Assembly (NCBI GenBank): GCA_029959865.1 | Contig: JASCPE010000002.1 | Coordinates: forward strand, 186,001-250,000 | DNA length: 64,000 nt | Reading direction: 5' to 3' | Source of the DNA: Microbacteriaceae bacterium PS02070 | GTDB lineage: Bacteria; Actinomycetota; Actinomycetes; Actinomycetales; Microbacteriaceae | Shown: positions 25,975-33,504 of the stretch, in pieces | Position numbering within the stretch: position 1 is the first letter of the stretch | How the letters are laid out: the number at the start of each line of letters is the position of its first letter | Notes under the pieces: generated by a model | Databases searched by the model: none | Seen by the model: the letters and a program-made list of their open reading frames with translations, nothing else | Told to the model about the DNA's origin: nothing | Program-made: the position numbers and the translations under genes

Positions 25975-26651
25975 GTGTCCCCCTCCTGGAGCTGCGGGAC
26001 GTCACTCGATCGTTTCCCGGTCCTCCCGAAGTCCAGGCACTCAAGGGAGTGAACCTCGTGGTCGAGACCGGGGACTACGTCTCCATCGTCGGACCGAGCG
26101 GGTCGGGAAAGTCGACGATGCTCAACATCCTCGGGCTCCTGGACCGTCCGAGCGTCGGCGAGTATCGCATCGATGGAGTGCGCACGGGTGACCTCGACGA
26201 GGACGACCGAGCGGCTGTACGCGCTCGCAGAATCGGTTTCGTGTTCCAATCCTTCCACTTGATGGCGCGACGCACGGTCCTGGACAACGTGCTCATGCCG
26301 ATGCTCTACAGCGGTGTACCTCGCGCTGAACGGGAGGACCGAGCGCGAGAGACGCTGCGCCGGGTGGGCCTCTCGCATCGCGTCGACTTCCTCCCCACGC
26401 GCCTGTCCGGCGGCGAGCGGCAACGCGTCGCCGTCGCGCGCGCCGTTGTCAGCGCCCCCAGCGTTCTGCTGGCCGATGAGCCGACGGGAAACCTCGATGG
26501 GGCCACCTCGCAGGAGGTGCTGGCGCTGTTCGATGAGCTCCGAGGGGACGGCCTCACCCTCATCGTCATCACGCACGACAGCGTGGTGGCAGAACGCGCC
26601 GATCGTCGCGTGAGGATCGCGGACGGACGACTCACGGAGGTCCGCGCGTGA
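25971..26651 (+). CDS. ABC transporter ATP-binding protein (MacB/LolD type)
   Basis: 226 residues, complete. Walker A GPSGSGKST (about 44-52), Q-loop VFQSFHLM, signature LSGGERQR (about 146-153), Walker B VLLADEPT and H-loop ITHDS are all present. It is the motor for the downstream permease. GTG start at 25971 overlaps the adaptor by 4 nt and the permease GTG overlaps its own end by 4 nt, so all four genes are coupled. Confidence 0.94.
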   Translation: MSVPLLELRDVTRSFPGPPEVQALKGVNLVVETGDYVSIVGPSGSGKSTMLNILGLLDRPSVGEYRIDGVRTGDLDEDDRAAVRARRIGFVFQSFHLMARRTVLDNVLMPMLYSGVPRAEREDRARETLRRVGLSHRVDFLPTRLSGGERQRVAVARAVVSAPSVLLADEPTGNLDGATSQEVLALFDELRGDGLTLIVITHDSVVAERADRRVRIADGRLTEVRA

Positions 26652-28051
26652 CATCGCACCCTGAAGATCGGCCCTCAGACACGCAGGGGGATGCGAATGC
26701 GGAGCTCCTCGCCCCTGCCGACGGTGCCCGGCGGCCGCGTCGATCACGTCGCCGCGGCTCCCGTCGTGCCGACCGAAAGGCGGCGCGTACAGCGACACGA
26801 TCGGAGGGTTCCGCGGCACTGGTGACGCCCGCGGCACGCGCGGACAGGTTCTCCGCACAGGATCTGCTGGTCGAGGCGACCGCCGACATCGGGTCGCGTC
26901 CCGGACGGCTCGCCATGACCCTCGTGGGCACCGTGCTGGGAATCGGGGCACTCGTCGCGACCATCGGGTTCGCCCAGACCGCGGGACATCAGATCGCGCG
27001 TCAGTTCGACGCGGCGCGCTCGACGCAGGTCGTCGCCGTCGCCGCCGAGTCGGAGACGGCGAGCGGGACGGTGACCACGGGTCGACTGCCATGGGACGCG
27101 CCGGAACGCCTCAACCGGTTGGTCGGCGTGGACGCGGCCGCGATCATCACCGACGTTCCGATCGGGGAGGATCGAGTAGCCGCCGTCTCCGTCAACGATC
27201 CGTCTGCGCCCGCGGTTGCTCCACCACCGATCGTGGCATCGTCGGCGCACCTGCTGGACGTCACCGGAGCAAGCCTCGTCACCGGCCGTATGTTCGACGA
27301 GGGTCACGACGCGCGGGGAGACCGGGTGGTGGTCCTCGGAGCCGGCGCCGCGGAGCGCTTGGGGATCAACCGCGTCGACACGCAACCGTCGATCTTCATC
27401 GGTGATGCACCGTATGCAGTTCTCGGCATATTCGATGGGCTCACGGCGCGGGGAGACCTCCGCAACGCGGTCGTCATGCCGACCCAGACCGCGCGTGCGG
27501 ATCGCGGGATCACGGCACCGGGGGAAGTCCAGGCGCGAATCGAGGTGGGTACCGGCCCTCAAGTGGGCGAGCAGGCGGCGATTGCCCTCGCGCCCGATGA
27601 GCCAGACTCCATCGACGTCACGGCGCCGTCCGCTCGTTCGAACCTCAGCCAGAATGTGCAGTCCGACGTCAACGTCATCTTCCTGATCCTCGGCGGAATC
27701 GTGCTGCTGGCCGGAGCTTTGGGGATCGCGAACGTGACGATGCTCAACGTCATGGAGCGGATTCCTGAGATCGGTCTGCGCCGTGCGCTCGGCGCCACGC
27801 GCCGACAGATCGCAGCGCAGTTCGTCGTCGAATCCCTCATCGTGGGGCTGCTCGGTGGTCTGCTCGGCGCGGCGATCGCAGTGCTCGCCGTGGTCGGTTT
27901 CGCCCTCAGCCAGCAGTGGACCCCCATCGTCAACGGCTGGGTTGCGCTCGCGGGGGTCGCGCTCGGCGCGCTGGTCGGCCTCATCGCGGGTGGCTTCCCC
28001 GCCCGACGGGCGTCGCGCATCGAGCCGGTCGCGGCTCTCAGCGGCCGCTGA
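26648..28051 (+). CDS. ABC transporter permease, MacB/FtsX type
   Basis: 467 residues. An Arg-rich cytosolic N-terminus of about 85 residues precedes a first span (MTLVGTVLGIGALVATIGF), then a MacB-type extracytoplasmic domain (about 125-335), then three C-terminal spans of the FtsX domain containing NVMERIPEIGLRRALGATRRQI (coupling helix). These pumps act by mechanotransmission rather than classical channel transport and commonly export peptides, antibiotics or lipoproteins. Last gene of the operon. Confidence 0.92.
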   Translation: MTSHPEDRPSDTQGDANAELLAPADGARRPRRSRRRGSRRADRKAARTATRSEGSAALVTPAARADRFSAQDLLVEATADIGSRPGRLAMTLVGTVLGIGALVATIGFAQTAGHQIARQFDAARSTQVVAVAAESETASGTVTTGRLPWDAPERLNRLVGVDAAAIITDVPIGEDRVAAVSVNDPSAPAVAPPPIVASSAHLLDVTGASLVTGRMFDEGHDARGDRVVVLGAGAAERLGINRVDTQPSIFIGDAPYAVLGIFDGLTARGDLRNAVVMPTQTARADRGITAPGEVQARIEVGTGPQVGEQAAIALAPDEPDSIDVTAPSARSNLSQNVQSDVNVIFLILGGIVLLAGALGIANVTMLNVMERIPEIGLRRALGATRRQIAAQFVVESLIVGLLGGLLGAAIAVLAVVGFALSQQWTPIVNGWVALAGVALGALVGLIAGGFPARRASRIEPVAALSGR

Positions 28052-28060
28052 CCGGGGCGC

Positions 28061-28528
28061 CTACAACACCTTGCGGTACCAGCGCGTCGCGTTCGGATTG
28101 TCGTTGTAGCGTTCCGTCTCCGCGAACCCCTGCGAGGCGTAGAGAGCGCCCGCCGCGGTGAGAGTGTGGTGCGTGTCAAGCACGAGGTCGTACGCGTCCC
28201 ACTCCCGAGCCTGCTCTACCAGTGCGGCAACGAGGTGCCGCCCCCATCCGCGTCCTCGAGTCTCCGGCCGCAGATACAGGTGCTTGAGTTCGTACCTGCC
28301 GCCTTCGCTGGTATCGGGCAGGCGCCTGATGCCCGCGCAACCGACGTCGAGCCCTTCGTTGACCGCGACGAGGAAAATCCCGGCGGGCGGCTCGAAGGCC
28401 TCGCGGACAGGGAAGGTGGGCTGATAGGTCTGCCCTACCGGAAAGGTCTGGGCGCGCATCTGGAAGTACTCCTCCAGGAGGGCATGTGCGCGGGGATCAT
28501 CGACATCGAGGGGCACGAGGCTGACCAT
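28061..28528 (-). CDS. GNAT-family N-acetyltransferase
   Basis: 155 residues. The acetyl-CoA loop is LYLRPETRGRGWGRHLVAAL (R-x-x-G-x-G form), followed by LDTHHTLTAAGALYASQGF. Cytosolic acetylation of an unknown amine. ATG at 28528, 7 nt after a -10 hexamer; longer in-frame starts would overlap dapB and look unlike protein. Confidence 0.85.
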   Translation of the reverse strand: MVSLVPLDVDDPRAHALLEEYFQMRAQTFPVGQTYQPTFPVREAFEPPAGIFLVAVNEGLDVGCAGIRRLPDTSEGGRYELKHLYLRPETRGRGWGRHLVAALVEQAREWDAYDLVLDTHHTLTAAGALYASQGFAETERYNDNPNATRWYRKVL

Positions 28529-28535
28529 AGGTTCG

Positions 28536-28541
28536 AGCGTA
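28536..28541 (-). promoter_or_regulatory. -10 element of the GNAT gene at 28061
   Basis: TACGCT on the minus strand, 7 nt before the ATG at 28528; divergent from and only 6 nt from the dapB -10. Confidence 0.45.
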
Positions 28542-28547
28542 TCCCCG

Positions 28548-28553
28548 TAGGCT
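28548..28553 (+). promoter_or_regulatory. -10 element of dapB
   Basis: TAGGCT ends 6 nt before the ATG at 28560. GGAGG fills the gap, but transcription from this hexamer would start at the ATG. Confidence 0.5.
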
Positions 28554-28559
28554 GGAGGT

Positions 28560-29372
28560 ATGACGACGCGCGTGGCTCTCGTGGGCGGAACCGGCAAACT
28601 CGGCCGGATCATCGCCGACGTGATCGAGCAGACGGACGGGTACGAGACCGTCGCGGTCCTCACCTCGGCCAGTGACCTCAGCGAGATCGACGGAGCCGAC
28701 CTCGTCGTGGATGCCTCGACCCCGGCCGTCTCCATCGATGTCGTCCGTGCGGCGATCGAGCGCGGCCTGAATGTCCTGGTCGGTACGTCCGGATGGTCGG
28801 CGGAGCGGATCGCGCTGGTGCGCCCTCTCGTGGAGGCTGCCCAGACCGGAGCGATCTTCATCCCGAACTTCTCGCTGGGCTCGGTTCTGGGGAGCGCCCT
28901 GGCCGCTGCTGCTGCCCCGTTCTTCCCTTCGGCGGAGATCGTCGAAGCCCACCGTGAAACCAAGGTCGACTCGCCCAGCGGCACAGCCGTGCGAACGGCG
29001 GAGCTCCTGGCTGCCGCGCGGACGGAAGCCGGGCCGGTCGACTCTCCGCATGTCGACCAACGCGCACGCGGGCAGCAGGTGGCATCGGTCCCGGTTCATT
29101 CGCTGCGTCGACCGGGCGTGATCGCCAAGCAGGAGACGATCCTCTCCGGGCCGGGCGAGACGCTCACGATCGTGCACGACACCGTCGATCCCGCGCGTGC
29201 GTATGCGCCCGGTATCCGCGTGGCGCTGGATGCTGCGCGCGCTGCACAGGGCGTGACGATCGGTTTGGACAGCCTCATCGACATCGGCCTGCGTGCACCG
29301 TCGACGGGCCGGGAGAAGCACGTCGTGGACGACGCCGCGTCGGGTCAAGTCGCTCGCACGACCGGGGCATGA
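28560..29372 (+). CDS. dapB: 4-hydroxy-tetrahydrodipicolinate reductase
   Basis: 270 residues. VGGTGKLGRIIADV is the dinucleotide loop, VDASTP and VGTSGW are substrate-pocket blocks, and EAHRETKVDSPSGTAVRTAEL contains the catalytic His and the Lys. It reduces hydroxy-tetrahydrodipicolinate in lysine/DAP synthesis. The C-terminus runs about 20 residues past the usual end (REKHVVDDAASGQVARTTGA). The stop overlaps the next ATG by 4 nt. dapA and dapF are elsewhere in this window. Confidence 0.95.
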   Translation: MTTRVALVGGTGKLGRIIADVIEQTDGYETVAVLTSASDLSEIDGADLVVDASTPAVSIDVVRAAIERGLNVLVGTSGWSAERIALVRPLVEAAQTGAIFIPNFSLGSVLGSALAAAAAPFFPSAEIVEAHRETKVDSPSGTAVRTAELLAAARTEAGPVDSPHVDQRARGQQVASVPVHSLRRPGVIAKQETILSGPGETLTIVHDTVDPARAYAPGIRVALDAARAAQGVTIGLDSLIDIGLRAPSTGREKHVVDDAASGQVARTTGA

Positions 29373-29815
29373 AGACACGTATCGGGGTCGCGATCATGGC
29401 GGCCGTCCTGGCCCTGTACGTGGTGTTGGTCGCGCAACGCGCATGGGTGCTGGTGACCTCATCCGACCCGGTCGCCATCACGATGGGCGCCGCGCTCGTG
29501 CTGCTGCCGATTCTCGCGGTGTGGGCCGTGTGGCGCGAGGTCTCTTTCGGACTGGGCGCCTCGCGCCTGGGGCGACGACTCACCGACGAGGGTGCCCTCC
29601 CCGCCGAGGAGGTCAGCGTTCGTCCGAGTGGGCGGCCCGTGCGCGCTGAAGCCGACGCATTGTTCCCGCGCTACCGCGACGCCGTGCAGGCGTCTCCCGA
29701 GGACTGGCGCGCGTGGTACCGGCTCGGTCTCGCATACGACGGCGCCGGTGACCGCCGCCGGGCTCGGCAGGCGATCCGGACCGCCATTCGTCTGGCACGT
29801 GGCTCCGACGACTGA
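29369..29815 (+). CDS. Membrane protein with TPR-like tail
   Basis: 148 residues. Two N-terminal spans (about 5-25 and 38-58) are followed by a soluble part with one TPR-like helix pair, RYRDAVQASPEDWRAWYRLGLAYDGAGDRRRARQAIRTAI read as a unit (about 103-142). It overlaps dapB by 4 nt. No specific function can be assigned. Confidence 0.82.
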   Translation: MKTRIGVAIMAAVLALYVVLVAQRAWVLVTSSDPVAITMGAALVLLPILAVWAVWREVSFGLGASRLGRRLTDEGALPAEEVSVRPSGRPVRAEADALFPRYRDAVQASPEDWRAWYRLGLAYDGAGDRRRARQAIRTAIRLARGSDD

Positions 29816-29824
29816 CGGTCCAGG

Positions 29825-30724
29825 TCAGGCCGCGGCGAGGGCGGCCGCGATGGCGTCGTCCACCGTGTCCTGTTCGCGAACGAATCCGGATTCGTCGAGC
29901 TTTCGTGGCTGCACGTCGGCGTCTGCCAGGAGCAAGTCGTCCGCCATATGGCCCCCGAGTGCCAGCCGTAACGCCCAGGATGGGGCGCGCAACAGGTAGG
30001 GGCGATTCAGCTGGACGGCGAGGGAGAAGCCGATGTCATTGGCCGCCACTGCGGGGCCGGTGAGGTTCACCGGACCGTCCAGATCGGAGTCGATGAGGTG
30101 TCTCAGAGCGCGGACGGCGTCGTTCGTCGAGATCCAGCCCCACTTCTGCGTCCCCGGGCCGAGCGGTCCGGATAGTCCCGCTTTGGTGAGCGCCACGAGC
30201 GGCTTCAGCACCCCTTCGACATCGATCACGGGGGCGGTGCGAGAGAGGACCACGCGCGCCTTGCCGCCCGCACGTCGGGCCACTGCCTCCCACTCACCGC
30301 AGAGATCCGCGAGGAACGTGTCCCCCTGAGCAGACGACTCGTCGAGCACCGTGCCCGGCGCATCGCCGTAGAAGCCCACAGCGGATCCGGACACGAACGC
30401 TGGTGCGTCATCGCCCAGCGCCGCAACTGCCGTCGCGAGCGTCGCGGTCGGAGTCAGGCGTGACCACAGGAGTTCTTTCCGGTACGACGACGTCCACTGC
30501 GGGCGGGCGATGCTCACACCGTTGAGTCCGACGACCGCGAGCGCTCCGGCGAGCACGTCAGGATTCAGCGGGTCACCGGTGAGCCACTGCACCTCGTTCG
30601 CCGCGCGGGGAGCGTGGCGAACGAGGGTCGTGACGTCGATTCCGTCACCCTCCAAAGAGGACACGAGCGCCGAGCCGATCAGCCCCGAGGCGCCCGCGAC
30701 AACGACGCGCTGCGCGTCAGGCAA
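29825..30724 (-). CDS. TIGR01777-family NAD(P)-dependent epimerase/oxidoreductase
   Basis: 299 residues, extended SDR fold. RVVVAGASGLIGSALVSSLE is the cofactor loop, YRKELLWSRLTPTATLA and SGSAVGFYGDAPG match the YfcH/TIGR01777 family, and NLTGPAVAAND is near the end. The function in bacteria is poorly known. The best start is TTG at 30724, giving MPDAQRVVVAGASG; it overlaps the OsmC stop by 8 nt, and no ATG or GTG lies closer to the conserved region. Confidence 0.85.
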   Translation of the reverse strand: MPDAQRVVVAGASGLIGSALVSSLEGDGIDVTTLVRHAPRAANEVQWLTGDPLNPDVLAGALAVVGLNGVSIARPQWTSSYRKELLWSRLTPTATLATAVAALGDDAPAFVSGSAVGFYGDAPGTVLDESSAQGDTFLADLCGEWEAVARRAGGKARVVLSRTAPVIDVEGVLKPLVALTKAGLSGPLGPGTQKWGWISTNDAVRALRHLIDSDLDGPVNLTGPAVAANDIGFSLAVQLNRPYLLRAPSWALRLALGGHMADDLLLADADVQPRKLDESGFVREQDTVDDAIAAALAAA

Positions 30725-31142
30725 GCGTCGCTTCCAGCGTGATGTCGATCCCGGCAAGTGCGGCCGACACGGGGCAGCCGGCCTTGGCCTCTTCCGCGAT
30801 CCGGGCAAAGTCGTCGGCGGAGATGTCCGGTACCGAAGCGCGCACGTTCAGGTGCGAACCGGAGATGCCGGTTCCCGGAAGGAACGTCACCGACGCGGTG
30901 GTTTCGATGGACTCCGGGGGAGTGCCGTTCTCGCCCAGGGCGTGTGCGAGGGCCATCGAGAAGCACGATGCGTGCGCCGCGCCGAGGAGTTCTTCGGGCG
31001 TCGTGACCGACGTCGAGCCTTCGCTGCGTGCCTTCCAATTGACCGCAAAGGGTCCCTGATTCGAAGACTCCAGTGCGATCTCACCAGATCCTTCGGCCAG
31101 GCTTCCGTTCCAGGTCGTCGTCGCTTCGCTTGTTACGCTCAT
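30717..31142 (-). CDS. OsmC-family peroxidase
   Basis: 141 residues. TPEELLGAAHASCFSMALAHAL carries the first reactive Cys and the conserved Glu, and AEEAKAGCPVSAAL carries the second Cys. Members reduce organic hydroperoxides in the cytosol. The form is the OsmC rather than the Ohr subgroup. AAGGAGGGCG precedes the ATG, and a TAGGCT hexamer lies farther up, so it has a leader. An OhrR-type regulator is 4.3 kb away. Confidence 0.92.
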   Translation of the reverse strand: MSVTSEATTTWNGSLAEGSGEIALESSNQGPFAVNWKARSEGSTSVTTPEELLGAAHASCFSMALAHALGENGTPPESIETTASVTFLPGTGISGSHLNVRASVPDISADDFARIAEEAKAGCPVSAALAGIDITLEATLA

Positions 31143-31176
31143 CGCGCCCTCCTTCGGGTCGGTGTTCTCTTTGAGC

Positions 31177-31620
31177 CTAGACGCCACCTCGACCCAACGG
31201 AACGGCCGCCGCCTCGATCCGGGCGAGTTCGAGTTCGACGACGCCACGCGCGGGCGCGCCGCCGAACCGGGCCTGCACGGCACCGTCCGGGCCGACGAGG
31301 ATCGTCGTCGGCGTCGCATGGATCCGAAGACGGCGGGCAAGGTCGGCATGTGCATCGGCGTCGAGCTCGACGAGCGTCATGCCGGCCGTCTCCGCGCAGA
31401 TCGTGGTGAGGACTCGCTGGGAATCGCGGCGTTGCAGCGTGTCTGCGCCGGAGAACTGCACAGCGGTTGCGCGCTCCCCGAGCCGAGTGATCCCCAGATC
31501 GGCGGGTCGCAGCCGGTCGTCGTTTCGCATCGAGAGCCGCGTGCGCACGGCGAGCGCTACCAGCAGGCCGACCGTGGCGACGGCCAGCAGCATCATCGGG
31601 ATGTGTTCGAGATCAAGCAC
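31177..31620 (-). CDS. Membrane-anchored thioredoxin-fold protein without the CxxC
   Basis: 147 residues. One N-terminal span (PMMLLAVATVGLLVALAV) is followed by a thioredoxin-like domain facing outward or inward. The fold shows in ATAVQFS, VELDADAHADLARRLRIHATPTTILVGPDG (with the cis-Pro ATPT) and FGGAPARG. The place of the CxxC motif reads SGADTLQRRDS and has no cysteine, so it cannot be a thiol oxidoreductase. GTG at 31620 is the best start; upstream in-frame codons are low-complexity. Confidence 0.75.
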   Translation of the reverse strand: MLDLEHIPMMLLAVATVGLLVALAVRTRLSMRNDDRLRPADLGITRLGERATAVQFSGADTLQRRDSQRVLTTICAETAGMTLVELDADAHADLARRLRIHATPTTILVGPDGAVQARFGGAPARGVVELELARIEAAAVPLGRGGV

Positions 31621-31666
31621 GACGCAACACCCTAGCGTCCCGACATCGACCCGGGGCCGCCGTGCG

Positions 31667-31672
31667 TAGGGT
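31667..31672 (+). promoter_or_regulatory. -10 element of the SDR gene at 31679
   Basis: TAGGGT ending 6 nt before the ATG. Confidence 0.45.
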
Positions 31673-31678
31673 GAGGAC

Positions 31679-32443
31679 ATGGCAACGACCGCCCTCATCA
31701 CCGGCGCCAGCTCCGGGCTTGGCTCCGACTACGCTCGTCAGCTCGCCGAACGCGGTGCGGATCTGGTCTTGGTCGCGCGCGACCGGGACGCGCTTCAGAC
31801 TCTTGCGGAGGAGATCCGCATCGATCATGGGGTCACGGTCACCCTCCTGGTCGCAGACCTGCTCAACCCGAAACAGCGTGACAAGGTCTGCGCACGACTC
31901 TCCGATCCGCTCAGCCCCGTCGGTGTGCTGGTCAATGCCGCCGGTTTCGGACTGCCCCTCACGTTCGAGCACAACGCCCTGGCCGACGAGGTGAATCATC
32001 TCGAACTGCTCGTCCAAGTGCCGATGATGCTCATGCATGCGGTGCTCCCGGGGATGCTGGCTCGTGGGCGGGGGCGCATCCTCAACATCGCGTCCGTGGC
32101 GGCCTTCACGCCGCGATCCACGTACGGCGCAGCCAAGCGGTGGCTCGTCTCCTTCAGCGAGTGGGCCAATGCGACCTATGGGCCGCAGGGCGTCACCGTC
32201 ACCGCGGTGTGCCCCGGGTTCACGCACACGAACTTCCATGAGCGGATGGGGCTGGCGCCGGGCAACGAAGGCGTTCCGACCGGGATGTGGCTGGATTCGC
32301 CCGATGTCGTGGCGCAGTCACTGCGCGATGCCGCACGTGGCAAGGCTGTGTCGATCCCGTCGTTCCGGTACAAAGCCCTGGTCCTTCTCGTGCGGCTGCT
32401 GCCCTCCGCGTGGGCCGCCCGTGTGGCCGGCGCCGGCCGGTGA
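31679..32443 (+). CDS. Short-chain dehydrogenase/reductase (DltE/YqjQ-like)
   Basis: 254 residues. TGASSGLG is the NAD(P) loop, NAAGFGLPL the structural block, and YGAAK the catalytic Tyr and Lys near residues 145-149, with the Ser in NIASVAAF. A C-terminal hydrophobic stretch (YKALVLLVRLLPSAWAARV) resembles the membrane-associated tail of this SDR branch. Substrate unknown. Confidence 0.88.
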   Translation: MATTALITGASSGLGSDYARQLAERGADLVLVARDRDALQTLAEEIRIDHGVTVTLLVADLLNPKQRDKVCARLSDPLSPVGVLVNAAGFGLPLTFEHNALADEVNHLELLVQVPMMLMHAVLPGMLARGRGRILNIASVAAFTPRSTYGAAKRWLVSFSEWANATYGPQGVTVTAVCPGFTHTNFHERMGLAPGNEGVPTGMWLDSPDVVAQSLRDAARGKAVSIPSFRYKALVLLVRLLPSAWAARVAGAGR

Positions 32444-32469
32444 CGGCACCGTCGATCGGCCGGAGGCGA

Positions 32470-32475
32470 TAGCCT
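32470..32475 (+). promoter_or_regulatory. -10 element of dapA
   Basis: TAGCCT ending 6 nt before the ATG at 32482. Confidence 0.5.
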
Positions 32476-32481
32476 GAGGGC

Positions 32482-33459
32482 ATGACGAACACGGCGAACC
32501 CCTTCGGTCAAGTGCTCGTCGCACTGGTCACCCCCATGACCGCCGACGGTGAGGTCGATTGGCCCGCGACCGAGAAGCACATGGACAACCTCATCTCCGC
32601 CGGCGCGGACGGGATCGTGGTGACAGGGACGACGGGCGAGACAAGCACTCTCACCGACCCCGAGAAGATCAAGCTCGTCGAGGTCGGCAAGGACGTCGCC
32701 GCGGGTCGCGCGAAGATCATCACTGGCGGTGGTTCGAACGAGACCGCGCACGCCATCGAGCTGTACAAGGCCAGCGAGAAGGCCGGCGCGGACGCCATCA
32801 TGATCGTCACGCCCTACTACAACAAGCCCACCCAGGCGGGCATCCTGACGCACTTTCGTCTGGTCGCCGACGCGACCGACCTCCCGGTGATCCTGTACGA
32901 CATCCCGGGGCGTACGGGTGTGCCGATCAAGTACGAGACGATCCTGCGCTTGGCCAAGCACCCCAACATCCTGGCCATCAAGGACGCCAAGGGAGACTTC
33001 AGCGAGGTCAGCCGCGTGCTGAACCAGACCGATCTGATGTACTTCAGCGGCGACGACGCCAATGTTCTTCCCCACCTTGCGATCGGCGCAACGGGGCTCA
33101 TCGGAGTCACAGCCAACATCGTCTCGGCGCCGTACCGGACGATCGTCGACGCGGTCAACCGTGGCGACCTCGCCACGGCGACCGAGCAGCACAAGAAGCT
33201 GGAACCGCTGGTACGCGCGATCATGACCCACGTTCCCGGCACCGTCAGCGCGAAGTACGTGCTCCACGGTCTCGGCCGCATCTCCAGCCCCCGCGTGCGT
33301 TTGCCGCTGGTCGGACCGGAGGAGTGGGAAGCTGCGAAGATCGAGGATGAGCTCGCGCTCGTGACCGATCTTCCCGGTGCTGACTTCTCCAACTTCCGCC
33401 CGGACCGCAACGCCGCTGCCGGCGGTGCGCTGCCCAAGGTTCACGGCACGACTCGCTGA
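32482..33459 (+). CDS. dapA: 4-hydroxy-tetrahydrodipicolinate synthase
   Basis: 325 residues. TGTTGETSTL (pyruvate-binding loop), VTPYYNKPTQAG (catalytic Tyr) and ILAIKDAKGDF (Schiff-base Lys near residue 170) are intact. It condenses pyruvate with aspartate semialdehyde, the committed step to DAP and lysine. RNase J follows 45 nt later on the same strand, an arrangement common in actinobacteria. Confidence 0.96.
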   Translation: MTNTANPFGQVLVALVTPMTADGEVDWPATEKHMDNLISAGADGIVVTGTTGETSTLTDPEKIKLVEVGKDVAAGRAKIITGGGSNETAHAIELYKASEKAGADAIMIVTPYYNKPTQAGILTHFRLVADATDLPVILYDIPGRTGVPIKYETILRLAKHPNILAIKDAKGDFSEVSRVLNQTDLMYFSGDDANVLPHLAIGATGLIGVTANIVSAPYRTIVDAVNRGDLATATEQHKKLEPLVRAIMTHVPGTVSAKYVLHGLGRISSPRVRLPLVGPEEWEAAKIEDELALVTDLPGADFSNFRPDRNAAAGGALPKVHGTTR

Positions 33460-33504
33460 TCCACCGCCGAGCACGGGTGCGGGAGCATCCGAGAGAGGCA
33501 TGCA

